The notes below the pieces were generated by a model. It was not told the origin of the DNA. It worked only from the letters and a program-made list of their open reading frames with translations, and ran no database searches. Made by a program: the position numbers and the translations under genes. Shown here piece by piece: positions 48,198 to 57,533 of a stretch of 64,000 bases of DNA. The number at the start of each line of letters is the position of its first letter. Positions within the stretch are counted from its first letter, which is position 1. The stretch lies in the NCBI RefSeq assembly GCF_009193295.2, contig NZ_CP059973.1:1054001-1118000 (forward strand), written 5' to 3'. The DNA is from Bacteroides luhongzhouii (GTDB lineage Bacteria; Bacteroidota; Bacteroidia; Bacteroidales; Bacteroidaceae).

Positions 48198-48231
48198 CAA
48201 CCCGAAAAGCCGATTGTTTTTTGGGTTGTTT
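48198..48231 (+). terminator. Rho-independent terminator of the mixed-linkage glucan operon
   Basis: An 11-bp stem with one G-T wobble (CAACCCGAAAA at 48198-48208 against 48218-48228) and a 9-base loop is followed by TTTCTG, 24 bp after the GH3 stop. Confidence 0.75.
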
Positions 48232-48253
48232 CTGTACAATACTGAATATACTT

Positions 48254-48287
48254 TTTAGGCACGGAATCCGTGTAATCCGTGCCTAAA
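48254..48287. terminator. Bidirectional terminator between GH3 and cysK
   Basis: A 12-bp perfect stem (TTTAGGCACGGA at 48254-48265 against 48276-48287) has a 10-base loop and A/T-rich flanks on both sides. It can serve the convergent GH3 (plus) and cysK (minus) genes. Confidence 0.75.
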
Positions 48288-48320
48288 TTTATTATATAAA
48301 CTAATTAGATGACATACCCA

Positions 48321-49268
48321 TTATAAAGGATATTCCTCAAAAGCATACAAAATGGTAGATAAATAACGTTCACCTGTATCGGGTAATAATGCAACAATCA
48401 TTTTCCCTGCATTTTCCGGTCGCTTCGCCAGTTCCGTAGCAGCATATACGGCTGCGCCTGAAGATATGCCTACCAACAAACCTTCCTGTTTGGCTAATTC
48501 ACGACTCGTACGAATGGCATCGTCATTCTGCACCTGAATAATCTCATCTACGATAGAAGCCTTGTACGTTTTAGGAACAAACCCTGCACCGATTCCCTGA
48601 ATCTTATGCGGCCCTGGCTTTCCTCCCGAGAGTACCGGAGAATCAGAAGGTTCTACTGCCACGATCTTTATACTCGGATCACGCATCTTCAGCGCTTCCC
48701 CTACACCGCTAACTGTCCCGCCAGTACCTACTCCGGCTACAAAGATATCGACTTTCCCCTCGGTATCTCTCCATATTTCCAGACCAGTAGTTCGTAAATG
48801 CATGGCGGGGTTAGCAGGATTCTCAAATTGTTGCAAGATGACAGCTCCCGGAGTGACAGCCTTCAGTTCTTCAGCCTTGGCAATAGCTCCTTTCATACCA
48901 TCGGCACCAGGAGTCAATACTAATTCCGCACCTAAAGCTTTCAGAAGATTACGCCGTTCGATACTCATGGTATCGGGCATCGTCAGAATCAGTTTATAGC
49001 CTTTAGCTGCCGAAACAAAAGCCAATCCCACACCGGTATTTCCGCTGGTCGGTTCAATAATAGTTGCTCCGGAATGCAAAATACCTTTCGTTTCAGCATC
49101 CTCAATCATAGCCAATGCTATGCGGTCCTTCACGCTTCCAGCCGGATTAAAAGATTCAATCTTTACAATCAAACGAGCTTTCAGGTCGTTACTTGTATTA
49201 TAGTTACTAAGTTCCAATAACGGAGTGTTACCTACCAAATCCGTCAATTTTCTTGCTATCTTTTCCAT
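48321..49268 (-). CDS. cysK: Cysteine synthase A (O-acetylserine sulfhydrylase)
   Basis: This 315-residue PLP enzyme makes cysteine from O-acetylserine and sulfide in the cytoplasm. The PLP-binding Lys47 sits in NPAGSVKDR. The asparagine/substrate loop is [12 protein letters not shown] at about 73-84, the phosphate-binding glycine loop is [10 protein letters not shown] at about 179-188, and GISSGAAV at about 270 is the conserved C-terminal box. All family hallmarks and the usual length of about 310 residues are present. It appears monocistronic, with its own promoter and a palindromic operator upstream. Confidence 0.97.
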   Translation of the reverse strand: MEKIARKLTDLVGNTPLLELSNYNTSNDLKARLIVKIESFNPAGSVKDRIALAMIEDAETKGILHSGATIIEPTSGNTGVGLAFVSAAKGYKLILTMPDTMSIERRNLLKALGAELVLTPGADGMKGAIAKAEELKAVTPGAVILQQFENPANPAMHLRTTGLEIWRDTEGKVDIFVAGVGTGGTVSGVGEALKMRDPSIKIVAVEPSDSPVLSGGKPGPHKIQGIGAGFVPKTYKASIVDEIIQVQNDDAIRTSRELAKQEGLLVGISSGAAVYAATELAKRPENAGKMIVALLPDTGERYLSTILYAFEEYPL

Positions 49269-49306
49269 ATATATCTGTTTTAAATTTCTCTTGTTTTAAT
49301 ATATGA

Positions 49307-49314
49307 CAAAGATA
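49307..49314 (-). promoter_or_regulatory. cysK promoter -7 element
   Basis: On the minus strand this reads TATCTTTG, a perfect TAnnTTTG box, 38 bp upstream of the cysK start codon. The expected -33 position abuts the palindrome at 49338-49353. Confidence 0.65.
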
Positions 49315-49337
49315 GTGCGGATTCTGTTCAGGGTAAA

Positions 49338-49353
49338 TACCACATATGTGGTA
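49338..49353. promoter_or_regulatory. 16-bp perfect palindrome, candidate cysK operator
   Basis: TACCACATATGTGGTA is a perfect 16-base palindrome. A partial second copy, TACCACACATGT, starts 22 bp further upstream at 49360. Its position immediately next to the -33 region of the cysK promoter suggests a dimeric regulator of sulfur or cysteine metabolism (inference). Confidence 0.6.
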
Positions 49354-49389
49354 AATTCATACCACACATGTCTGACTTCCTGCCAGATA

Positions 49390-49731
49390 TTATATTAAGA
49401 AATCAGCTCTCATAGGGCTGAATGTATCAATCAATACACCTGCTTCCAGACAAACACATCCATGAGGCTGGTCAGGTTCTACATAATAACCATCACCTGT
49501 AGAGAGAATTTCTTTCCGATCGCCAATGGTCAACTCAAACTTACCGCTTGCGACATAAGTAGCTTGGCTATGATAATGTTGATGCATAGAACCGACGGCA
49601 CCTTTCTCAAATTCCACTTTCACCATCATCAGTTGCCCGTCATACCCCATTATCTGGCGGCGGATTCCCGGAGCCGGTTTATCCCAATCCAATTCTTTCT
49701 CAAACTGAAAAGCATCACTGCGTGTTTTCAT
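49390..49731 (-). CDS. Small cupin-domain protein
   Basis: This 113-residue single-cupin protein has cupin motif 1 as GSMHQHYHSQATYVASGKFEL (about 47-67), with metal-ligand histidines of the HxHxxxx-E/Q type, and motif 2 as VEPDQPHGCVCLE (about 85-97). There is no signal peptide. Small cupins of this type include KdgF-like sugar-ring-opening enzymes and uncharacterised metal-binding proteins; the exact function is not assignable. It is 29 bp downstream of the alpha/beta hydrolase gene on the same strand, so the two are probably co-transcribed. Confidence 0.78.
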   Translation of the reverse strand: MKTRSDAFQFEKELDWDKPAPGIRRQIMGYDGQLMMVKVEFEKGAVGSMHQHYHSQATYVASGKFELTIGDRKEILSTGDGYYVEPDQPHGCVCLEAGVLIDTFSPMRADFLI

Positions 49732-49760
49732 CTTCCAATCTATTATTATTTATAACTATA

Positions 49761-50561
49761 TTATTTGAATTTCTTCACATAATCTGCAATCAGATAACAT
49801 GCCGGGCCGAGTACTTGACCATGATCGAATCCTTGCATTTCATACAAAGTCACTTTCTTGTTACCTATACTTTTCAAGACAGCTTCCAGCAGCGCATTTT
49901 CTTCATACCTTGCCGCCATTTCCAGATGCTTGTCCCCCGTAATCAGCACAAGAGGAGCCGTTTCCTTACGAGCCTTATTTACTGGAGCATACTCGTCAAC
50001 CACCGGAATGCCGTCAGGCAAACCGCGTTCCTTACGAATAGTGAAATGTGTCACCGTCTGGCCACTAACCGGAAGATAAGCAGCCACACTATCGGCATCT
50101 GCCCCGTATGCTGCCATATACTTTTTATCCATTGCCAGAATCAACGAAAGATAACCTCCCGCAGAATGACCGGAAACAAAAATATGATCCTTACGACCAC
50201 CATACTTTTCAATATTCTTGAAAACCCATGCCACAGCTTCAGCCGCATCTTCGATATAAGCCGGATTCTTTGCTTTCGGACTCAAACGGTAATTCACCGC
50301 CACTACTGCAAACCCTTGTTCTCTCAATTCTTTGGGGACAAATTTATTTCCACCTTCCATACCACCACCGTGAAACCAAACGATAGTTGAGAAGTCCTTC
50401 TTGTTTTCAGGATAATAAATATCCAGTTTACAACGTTCCAGACGATAGGTGTCCGTTTCGGAACCGGAGATATAAGATATATCTTTGTCGGTACGATAAA
50501 CATTTTGTGCTTGAGCAATGCAAGTACAAAGCAAAAAGAGAAGAAGGCAAATCTTTTTCAT
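49761..50561 (-). CDS. Secreted alpha/beta-hydrolase (esterase/lipase-like)
   Basis: I set the start at the ATG at 50561, which gives a clean signal peptide (MKKICLLLFLLCTCIAQAQ); an upstream in-frame start at 50612 would bury it. The 266-residue product has the oxyanion HGGG at 64-67, the nucleophile Ser133 in SGHSAGG, an Asp in ITGDKHLEM and the catalytic His in GFDHGQV near the C-terminus, giving a complete triad of the hormone-sensitive-lipase/BD-FAE-like group. It probably removes acyl groups, perhaps acetyl or feruloyl esters from glycans. It follows the GH26 operon across a terminator and leads into the cupin gene. Confidence 0.82.
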   Translation of the reverse strand: MKKICLLLFLLCTCIAQAQNVYRTDKDISYISGSETDTYRLERCKLDIYYPENKKDFSTIVWFHGGGMEGGNKFVPKELREQGFAVVAVNYRLSPKAKNPAYIEDAAEAVAWVFKNIEKYGGRKDHIFVSGHSAGGYLSLILAMDKKYMAAYGADADSVAAYLPVSGQTVTHFTIRKERGLPDGIPVVDEYAPVNKARKETAPLVLITGDKHLEMAARYEENALLEAVLKSIGNKKVTLYEMQGFDHGQVLGPACYLIADYVKKFK

Positions 50562-50735
50562 GATCTTATTTATTTCAGTATTTCGTATTCTTTTCCAATA
50601 AGCAGTAACCAACCAATTTGCTGTCCGGACTCATCATCTCACATAAAACATCGGCTGGCAACTACCTTGATATATGACTATCCATGTTTCTTTTAAAATG
50701 CAATATTACGAAATTCTGATAAAAAATAGTCCTTC

Positions 50736-50779
50736 TACATACAGCTAATTCTGTTTATGCAGAAAATTAGTCTTATGTA
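50736..50779 (-). terminator. Putative terminator after the GH26 operon
   Basis: An imperfect hairpin (TACATA, CTAATT and CTG segments at 50736-50753 against 50760-50779) is followed on the minus strand by a T-rich tract (GGACTATTTTTTATC). It lies about 40 bp past the GH26 stop codon. Confidence 0.5.
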
Positions 50780-50816
50780 TATGGAAGTATATAAAAAGCG
50801 ATAGCATTAGTGTTTA

Positions 50817-52001
50817 TCATTTCACATTCATTCCTTCAGCCATTGTATACATATCCGGCAAATCGGCAGAGAAAAGCGAAACCGGACTTTCATACATCTT
50901 TATAAAACTCTTTTCAGAGGCATGTCCTTTAAATACAGAATAGAAATGCGACTCACTTTCACTAGGATCATATTTGTTTCTCCACATCACAATCATGCTG
51001 ACAAACTGTCCTGTAGCAGGGGTAAGAATTTGCTGTGTCCAATAGTTTTTCTCTGGAACCCCATCACGTTGAATACCCTCTACTCCGGTTTCTGTAACCC
51101 CGCACGGTTTTTTTAGTTCTTTCGACAGACGAGACAAGGTATTCATATTGGTGGTCAGCACAACCGGACTCAATCCATGATAAGAATCCATTCCTAAAAA
51201 ATCCACATAATCATTGCCGGGCCATCTGAATAGGAAGTTCTCACGTCCCTGCACAGAATCTATTTGCGGGGAAATCGCATAGATAAGGTTATGCACATTT
51301 TTTGTGTCCCGCAAATAATTGACTGTAAACTTCCAAAAGGAAGTAAATTCATCACTGGTAGTACATGAACTCCCCCACCACGACCATGTTTGGGTATGCT
51401 CATGATAAGGGCGGAAAATGACCGGAACCAATTCACCATTCTTACCTTTCAGATTCAGTGCAAAATCCGCCAAACGATCCAGCCAAGTTTTAAATTTAAG
51501 ATGTGTAGGACTTCCCTCTTTAAGAATCTCCTTCACAACCTCATTACTGGAATTATCCCATGAATCACCTCCGGTCAACGGATTATTCAGATGTGCACAT
51601 GCAATAAGTACCTCGCCACGCTCATAAGCCTCTAAAGCGACTCTTTTACGAATTTCATTTTCCGGGTTCTGATAACGATCATCCATTATTTCAGCAACAT
51701 CAAAACTGAAAACCGCCGGATAGTCACCACAAACATCATGAGTGTCGGAACGTCCTTCCTCATTATACCATTTACGACCATACCAAAGATCATCATGATG
51801 TCCGAACATGAAACCTTTTGACTGAATAGCCCAAAGATTAGAATACAAGGCTTTAGTCTCGAAAGTCGCGTTTTTATCTACAATAGAAAGTTCCTTCACT
51901 TCTTCATATTCCGGATAAAGCGCCGATACCTCTTCCACATCACTACAACTCATAAAAACGGATGCTAATCCGATCAGAAGTATATTGATTTGCTTTTTCA
52001 T
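50817..52001 (-). CDS. GH26 endo-beta-mannanase-type lipoprotein
   Basis: This 394-residue lipoprotein (Cys19, VFMSCS) is a GH26 (beta/alpha)8 enzyme. The typical GHHDDLWYG lies at 67-75. The acid/base Glu201 is in FRPYHEHTQTWSWWG, and the nucleophile Glu304 in GVTETGVEG. GH26 members are mostly beta-1,4-mannanases; beta-1,3-xylanase and lichenase activities exist in the family. The GH130 enzyme and symporter in the neighbouring unit favour a mannan-type substrate. It is the last gene of the SusC-led operon, 13 bp after the clan-A glycosidase gene. Confidence 0.93.
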   Translation of the reverse strand: MKKQINILLIGLASVFMSCSDVEEVSALYPEYEEVKELSIVDKNATFETKALYSNLWAIQSKGFMFGHHDDLWYGRKWYNEEGRSDTHDVCGDYPAVFSFDVAEIMDDRYQNPENEIRKRVALEAYERGEVLIACAHLNNPLTGGDSWDNSSNEVVKEILKEGSPTHLKFKTWLDRLADFALNLKGKNGELVPVIFRPYHEHTQTWSWWGSSCTTSDEFTSFWKFTVNYLRDTKNVHNLIYAISPQIDSVQGRENFLFRWPGNDYVDFLGMDSYHGLSPVVLTTNMNTLSRLSKELKKPCGVTETGVEGIQRDGVPEKNYWTQQILTPATGQFVSMIVMWRNKYDPSESESHFYSVFKGHASEKSFIKMYESPVSLFSADLPDMYTMAEGMNVK

Positions 52002-52014
52002 AATTATCTGTCTT

Positions 52015-53502
52015 TTAATCTATATTCGTTAATAAAATAAAACTTTGAGCCTTGAGGATAGTCTGATAAGTTACATCAACTGTTAATCCTGTCTGAACAG
52101 GAACGGGGTGTCCTTCATTGTTAGTTTGCCTATTCCCTTCTTCATATACATATAAAGAAACATTCTTGAGAGCAGCAGGCAAAGAAATATCCAAAGATCG
52201 ATCCTCGTCTCCTATATTAAGGGCAGCAAAAACATATTTTCCTTGATATTCTCCCGCAGCCGCATAAACACCTTTCGTGCGATCAAGCGTTGTTTTAAGG
52301 ATATTAGAACCAGTCGGGAAATAACGACACATCAATGACCAGGTATAGTACCACGGACGGATTTCTTCCTGCGAAGGATCATTGAAAGTTTCTTCTCCTA
52401 AGATATTCCACATTCCCCACAGCTTAATATCTTCCGTCTTACCAGAATCACCGCTGCTGTGCATTGCGTCATCCAACATCCAGGCAGCTATTCCCGAATA
52501 TCCTCCATTCATTACCTCCATACAGAGCAATGGCATATCAAGACCATAAAAATAGTCGTATACCAACATATTAGAATCTGTACCTTTAGTAAACGGATGA
52601 CCTTCGACACGCCGGTTATACTCTTTCATTAACAACGAATCTGCTTCACGCCCGTATTTGTAGCCAGCCTCTCCCAACACAATCTTTTTACCAGCAGGAA
52701 TAAATTCCTTATGACGAGCCAGAATCTCCGCATATTGCCCTGAACGTACTTCATGTTGTCCGGGATAGGCATGAATATCGTAAATACCGATGTGCGAATC
52801 CAAGTCGGTAGCCGCCTGTTTCACCCATCCTGCCGCGTCAAATGGAGAAGACGGATTCTTATAATCAACGACTGCATCAGGTCCGGCAAACTGCACTTTG
52901 CCGTCTAGCCCGGGATATTCTTTCATCTTATCCGCAAAACGGAGTAACATGGATTTCCACAGGTCGTAGTCGCCGTCAGTTGAAGCCCAGTTCCCATCAG
53001 GTTCATTGAAGATCACAAAATATTTGATACAGGAAAAACCAAGGTCATTGACCAGATAATTCAGGTAATCGACAGACATATCCACCCAACATTGTTCATC
53101 CTTCATTGCCCAAGTAGGGGGATTATATTCACCATACATCACCACAATATTATGATCTGTACAATACTGCAACAAGCGGGAAAGTGACTCTATATTACGT
53201 GTTTTATCATACTTTCCCGTCTGCGGATCATAATAACGAAAAGGACTGTTAATCATACAACGCACATACCCCATACGCATAAAGTCAAGGCGTTTAAACA
53301 ATTTCTGCCAGTCTTCGTCAGAAACGGAGGTTCCCCATGACTCGGCTTCATCGTAAGGGTCCCACTCCACGCCATTTCCTATGTAACCGGAAGTAACAAC
53401 CTCTTGAGACACATTTACTGTCAGCCGGTTGTCAGAGTGCGTACATGAAATAAGCAACATCCCCACCACAAAAATTCCTATTATTGTTTTTAAATTCATC
53501 AT
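52015..53502 (-). CDS. Clan GH-A glycoside hydrolase lipoprotein (family not assigned), copy 1
   Basis: This 495-residue lipoprotein (Cys20, LLISC) has a TIM-barrel of clan GH-A with the acid/base Glu167 in FNEPDGNW and the nucleophile Glu278 in IVLGEAGYKYG. A C-terminal beta-sandwich starts at about 400 (YVFAALNIGDEDRSLDI). The architecture recalls GH5, GH39 or GH30, but I cannot assign a family. It is a paralogue of the gene immediately upstream, sharing YIGNG-WDPY, SEADW/SDEDW, DFMR, NEP and GEAG/GEIG blocks. It belongs to the GH26 operon (13 bp gap), so beta-mannan or a heteroglycan containing it is the likely target. Confidence 0.82.
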   Translation of the reverse strand: MMNLKTIIGIFVVGMLLISCTHSDNRLTVNVSQEVVTSGYIGNGVEWDPYDEAESWGTSVSDEDWQKLFKRLDFMRMGYVRCMINSPFRYYDPQTGKYDKTRNIESLSRLLQYCTDHNIVVMYGEYNPPTWAMKDEQCWVDMSVDYLNYLVNDLGFSCIKYFVIFNEPDGNWASTDGDYDLWKSMLLRFADKMKEYPGLDGKVQFAGPDAVVDYKNPSSPFDAAGWVKQAATDLDSHIGIYDIHAYPGQHEVRSGQYAEILARHKEFIPAGKKIVLGEAGYKYGREADSLLMKEYNRRVEGHPFTKGTDSNMLVYDYFYGLDMPLLCMEVMNGGYSGIAAWMLDDAMHSSGDSGKTEDIKLWGMWNILGEETFNDPSQEEIRPWYYTWSLMCRYFPTGSNILKTTLDRTKGVYAAAGEYQGKYVFAALNIGDEDRSLDISLPAALKNVSLYVYEEGNRQTNNEGHPVPVQTGLTVDVTYQTILKAQSFILLTNID

Positions 53503-53509
53503 TCTGGTT

Positions 53510-54973
53510 TTAATAATCGTAATTAGTATACACTATCAGTGATTCCGCCGGCATAGTCACTGTCTCTCCTTTTTCAAGGTGAAGAATCAAGTTCTCATCA
53601 TTCGGCAAAAGGAAATGATCTCCTTTCTGTCTCAACGTACCGTCTGAATATATGAACTTTTTACAACCTGACAGAGAAGGAAGAACATTACTTTTTAATT
53701 TTACCGTTTTCGGACTATCAGAAACATTCACCAGAGCAATCATATATTTCCCATCTTTTCCTGATACGGCAGCCTTTACAAAAGGTTCTCCGGTGGTGTC
53801 TGTTCTATAAACCGCAGTTCCGGCAGGCATATACCTAGTCAGTAACGACCAAGCATAATACCACGGACGGACGTTTTCCTCTTCTGCTCCGAAACATTCT
53901 TCACCGAATATATTCCAAAATCCCCAAATCTTCAGTTTGTCAGGTGCTTCATTAGAGTGCATGGCATCATCCAGCATCCAGGCAATGGAACCTGAAAAAC
54001 CAGTATTGACAGTCTGAATAAGAGCATCTGCCATATCTGTTCCATACATATAGTCATAAACAAACATTTGCGAATCTTCCAACGAGGCGTTAACTTTACT
54101 CTTGGCTCTATGAATATTCTCCTTCTGATACAAAGAATCAGCCTTTTCTACGAATTTAAAACCAATTTCTCCCATCACGATTTTCTTTCCTTCAGGAATT
54201 TTCTCTTTATAGGCAGCAATAATATCTGCATATTCTCCAGAATTAACAGTAACTTTAGACGGATAAGTATGGATATCGTAAAGTTCTATTTGTTCGTTCA
54301 ACTGTACTGTACAACTATCTATCCATCCTGTCTCCGCTTTGTCCCATATAGCAATGTCCGGACCGACGATACCAACTTCTCCGGTCAGGTCAAATTCTTT
54401 CATATATTGATAAAACTGCCGGACAGATGATGCCCAAAGAGAGAAACTCTTATTAGTGGCAGCCCAATAACCATTCGGCTCATTCACCAAATTGTAATAG
54501 CGGATACAAGAATATCCTTTATTATGAACCAGATAATCAACCAAGGCAGCTGCATGACGAAGACTTTGACTGTCAATCTCTGCTTCGCGGGCACGAATGA
54601 CACTCCATCCCCAATCTCCGAACATGACAGTTACATTACGACTCTGGCAATAGTCTAACATTTTAGATAATACTCCCATCCCCCGTTCCGGCACCAATCT
54701 CCCCTGGTCAACAAACGAAGAAGTATTAATCATGATACGAATAAACTGCGGACGCATAAAATCAAGTCTGTCATACAGTTTCTCCCAATCGGCTTCCGAA
54801 ATAGTTAGTTTACCTTTGCCATAATCCAGTTGATAAGGATCCCATTGCGCCCCATTGCCTATATAGCAATCATTTAGCACCGTTTCCGTATCTATGGTGA
54901 TTATCACATCCTGTTCTCTCGTAGAACAGGATGCAAAAAAGGCTATAAAAAAAATAAAGAAGTATTTCTTCAT
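53510..54973 (-). CDS. Clan GH-A glycoside hydrolase lipoprotein (family not assigned), copy 2
   Basis: This 487-residue lipoprotein (Cys16, FFASCS) is homologous over its whole length to the downstream neighbour. The catalytic glutamates are Glu165 in LVNEPNGYW and Glu269 in IVMGEIGFKF, and the C-terminal beta domain begins near YMIALVNVSDSPKTV. The pair clearly arose by duplication and has diverged, particularly after the first catalytic loop (NEPDG versus NEPNG) and in the segment between the two glutamates. It lies 7 bp upstream of copy 1 and 17 bp after the small lipoprotein gene. Substrate inferred from context only. Confidence 0.82.
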   Translation of the reverse strand: MKKYFFIFFIAFFASCSTREQDVIITIDTETVLNDCYIGNGAQWDPYQLDYGKGKLTISEADWEKLYDRLDFMRPQFIRIMINTSSFVDQGRLVPERGMGVLSKMLDYCQSRNVTVMFGDWGWSVIRAREAEIDSQSLRHAAALVDYLVHNKGYSCIRYYNLVNEPNGYWAATNKSFSLWASSVRQFYQYMKEFDLTGEVGIVGPDIAIWDKAETGWIDSCTVQLNEQIELYDIHTYPSKVTVNSGEYADIIAAYKEKIPEGKKIVMGEIGFKFVEKADSLYQKENIHRAKSKVNASLEDSQMFVYDYMYGTDMADALIQTVNTGFSGSIAWMLDDAMHSNEAPDKLKIWGFWNIFGEECFGAEEENVRPWYYAWSLLTRYMPAGTAVYRTDTTGEPFVKAAVSGKDGKYMIALVNVSDSPKTVKLKSNVLPSLSGCKKFIYSDGTLRQKGDHFLLPNDENLILHLEKGETVTMPAESLIVYTNYDY

Positions 54974-54990
54974 ATTTTATCATCCATTAG

Positions 54991-55968
54991 TTAATCCTCA
55001 TTTTTTGTCACGAGTACAAAGAACTTACGTGCCTGTTTAGCAAACACATCATAATCAGTATAAATATAGGTCCACTCATCCACACCATTGATTTGGAAAG
55101 AGAAAGCATTATTCGGCAAAGTTACCGTATTGGTATAGCCTCCACCCTGGAATAATGTATAAGTTCCCGGATTTTCGAGTACAGCAGTCGATTCATTTCC
55201 GTCCGAATCAATAAAGGTAATGGTACCTAAACTGTAATTACGAATCCAACGGCTTTCTCCTACTGGGATTTTCCGATAATACTTTTTCAAATCAATATCC
55301 GTCTTATCTGCCGGATTAGAAGAACCTTTAAATATAAAATCTGCATATTTCCCGTCAGGTCCGGCAGCATTTATACATTTCCCGGATGTGTTTCCATCAT
55401 CTGTAATATTCTCCATAATAAAGGTCAGTGTATTGTCATACTCTTTTTCCGGGGAATATTCATCATACCAGCACCATGATTTGTCCATAAACGGATAAAC
55501 TCTTCCGCCACCCCATTCCGGACCTGTGCCACCATAAATAATCAGATTATTAATCGACCATGTACCTTCCAGACTTTCACGGAATTCATTCACATAGATC
55601 GTATATTCACGTGTTTTTCCAGTTGCGGAAGTTACAGTAAGAACCGATTTCCGCTCCGGATTACTAAAATCCAATGTACTGCCTTTACCTGCAGAAGCTG
55701 TGGCTTGATACGACAATTCGATAGATTCTATTTCAACTTTCGACAAATCAGGAATAGCCCCCACATTAAGGGTTACGGTAACTTCCCCGGTTGTATCATC
55801 AATGCGTTCAATTTCAGCCTGTCCTACCTGATTCTTGAATTTAAGACTCGTTACAGACCTCTCGTTATTCCATCCTCCATCATTCAAATCATCCTGCATG
55901 TCTTTCACACAAGATTGCATTACCCCTATACAAAGGATAAACAGTATGTATTTTAATAGTTTATTCAT
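54991..55968 (-). CDS. Putative surface glycan-binding lipoprotein
   Basis: This 325-residue lipoprotein (Cys20, GVMQSC) has an N-terminal Ig-like domain at about 35-130 of the DUF5018-like kind (SVTSLKFKNQVGQAEIE to KTREYTIYVNEF). A C-terminal beta-rich domain is rich in Trp and Tyr (GPEWGGGRVYP, KSWCWYDEY). It has no catalytic motif. Position directly after SusD in the operon is where surface glycan-binding proteins are usually encoded, so that is the probable role. I do not recognise the C-terminal domain. Confidence 0.7.
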   Translation of the reverse strand: MNKLLKYILFILCIGVMQSCVKDMQDDLNDGGWNNERSVTSLKFKNQVGQAEIERIDDTTGEVTVTLNVGAIPDLSKVEIESIELSYQATASAGKGSTLDFSNPERKSVLTVTSATGKTREYTIYVNEFRESLEGTWSINNLIIYGGTGPEWGGGRVYPFMDKSWCWYDEYSPEKEYDNTLTFIMENITDDGNTSGKCINAAGPDGKYADFIFKGSSNPADKTDIDLKKYYRKIPVGESRWIRNYSLGTITFIDSDGNESTAVLENPGTYTLFQGGGYTNTVTLPNNAFSFQINGVDEWTYIYTDYDVFAKQARKFFVLVTKNED

Positions 55969-55984
55969 AGCTCACGATTTTTTA

Positions 55985-57523
55985 TTATTCTCTTAAACTT
56001 GGATTAAGATTAATCTCGGTTTGCGGCAACGGATAGAAAGAATATTGACTTTCATTTAGTCCGGCATCCTTCACTTCTTTGATTTCTCCAATCCTGCCCC
56101 AACGACGAATATCGTACATACGATCTCCTTCAAAAGCCATTTCAAACTTACGTTCTTCATATACTTTCTCCCGGAATTCATCTATCGGCAACCCTGGAGT
56201 CAAATCTCCCAATCCTGCCCTATGTCTGATAAAGTTTATCAGTTCATAAGCTTTGGTAGTCGGGCCGGCAGCTTCGGCATACACCATAGCAATGTCAGTA
56301 AAACGAATGAGAAAGGGGCGTGTACTAGTCTTATCCCCATCAAATTTGGGATCGATGTATTTCCGGCAGAAAGGGTATTCAAAATCACCGCCATCCGGTT
56401 TCCATTCCGCTTTTACCGTTCCATCTTCGTTATACACCTTGTCCACAATGAGATCTTTCTTACGCAAATCGTTTCCATCAAACTCATTATAAAAATTCAC
56501 TTCCGTACGATATTCTCCCCAACCGTCATGAGATTTTATATATTCATTTTTGTCTCCTTGCTTGATCCAGATAGTAGCACCCTCAATATAAGGAAGGAAC
56601 ATTTTGGATATCTTAGAATATTGTCCTTCTGCCTCTCCCGTTCTATCCATAGACATCAAGAAAATATTTTCTTTACCGGCAAAGTTCTCTACATCATAAA
56701 TCTTGAGCAAATCACTTTCAAACCCATATGTATTCTGCGGATAATCCGGATCTAATCCTAATACTCTTCCCGCGTAAGTCACAGCATCCTGATAGAGAGA
56801 ATTAACATCTTTCGCCATTTCCTTGTACAAAGGCACATTATTTGCTTTGGCAGAAGCTGCATATAAATAGATTTTAGCTAACAAAGCCTGTGCGCCGACC
56901 CTATCGATACGTCCCATTATAGGAGCAGAGTATATAGGTAACAATTCTTCCGCTTTTTTACAATCGTCAATCATCAAATCATAAATTTCATCCATGTTAT
57001 TTGCCAAAGGAGTACCAGTTTGTGACAGCGTCTCCACTACTCCATAATGCATCGGTATCAAACCGAAGTTACGTGAAAGACAGAAGTAATTATATGCACG
57101 TAAAAAATAAGCTTCACCCAAATACTGATCTTTTAGCTTGGAATCAATATCCGTACCCGGCATCTTCTTAATGACAGCATTCGCCCGATTAATAGCTATG
57201 AATGAGTATTTAAAGAAATTGACCAAAGTAGCATTGGTATCAAAGTTATCAATTCTCCACAGATTCAAGGCACGATTATCAACGGAGGCATCTCCTTTAG
57301 TAGTCATAATTTCAGTAGGCATATCACCGATGAAATAAAGAGCACGTGAATACTCGATGTAGGTAAGAGTAGCGTAAGCGTAATGAATAGCTGCCATTGC
57401 ATCCCCCTCTGTTTTATAGAAGTTGTCTTCGGAATAGAATCCGTAAGGCTCTTCATCAAGACTGCAACCGGAAAAGCCCAGGATACAGCTTATTAAAATG
57501 AAAGTGTATATATTTTTTTTCAT
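55985..57523 (-). CDS. SusD/RagB-family lipoprotein (mannan-type locus)
   Basis: This 512-residue lipoprotein (Cys20, LGFSGCSLDEEPYGFYSEDNFY) is a standard SusD. YLGEAYFLRAYNYFCLSRNFGLIPM at about 133-157 is the conserved core, FTDIAMVYAEAAG lies at about 410, the YEERKFEMAFEGDRMYDIRRWG helix precedes the end, and SFYPLPQTEINLNPSL closes it. It caps the SusC protein encoded 10 bp upstream. Confidence 0.95.
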   Translation of the reverse strand: MKKNIYTFILISCILGFSGCSLDEEPYGFYSEDNFYKTEGDAMAAIHYAYATLTYIEYSRALYFIGDMPTEIMTTKGDASVDNRALNLWRIDNFDTNATLVNFFKYSFIAINRANAVIKKMPGTDIDSKLKDQYLGEAYFLRAYNYFCLSRNFGLIPMHYGVVETLSQTGTPLANNMDEIYDLMIDDCKKAEELLPIYSAPIMGRIDRVGAQALLAKIYLYAASAKANNVPLYKEMAKDVNSLYQDAVTYAGRVLGLDPDYPQNTYGFESDLLKIYDVENFAGKENIFLMSMDRTGEAEGQYSKISKMFLPYIEGATIWIKQGDKNEYIKSHDGWGEYRTEVNFYNEFDGNDLRKKDLIVDKVYNEDGTVKAEWKPDGGDFEYPFCRKYIDPKFDGDKTSTRPFLIRFTDIAMVYAEAAGPTTKAYELINFIRHRAGLGDLTPGLPIDEFREKVYEERKFEMAFEGDRMYDIRRWGRIGEIKEVKDAGLNESQYSFYPLPQTEINLNPSLRE

Positions 57524-57533
57524 ATCATTTAAT

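Noticed and set aside
56222..56755. 177-codon open frame on plus opposite the SusD gene at 55985-57523
   Set aside because: It is antisense within a clear SusD coding region, with no domain and no promoter.
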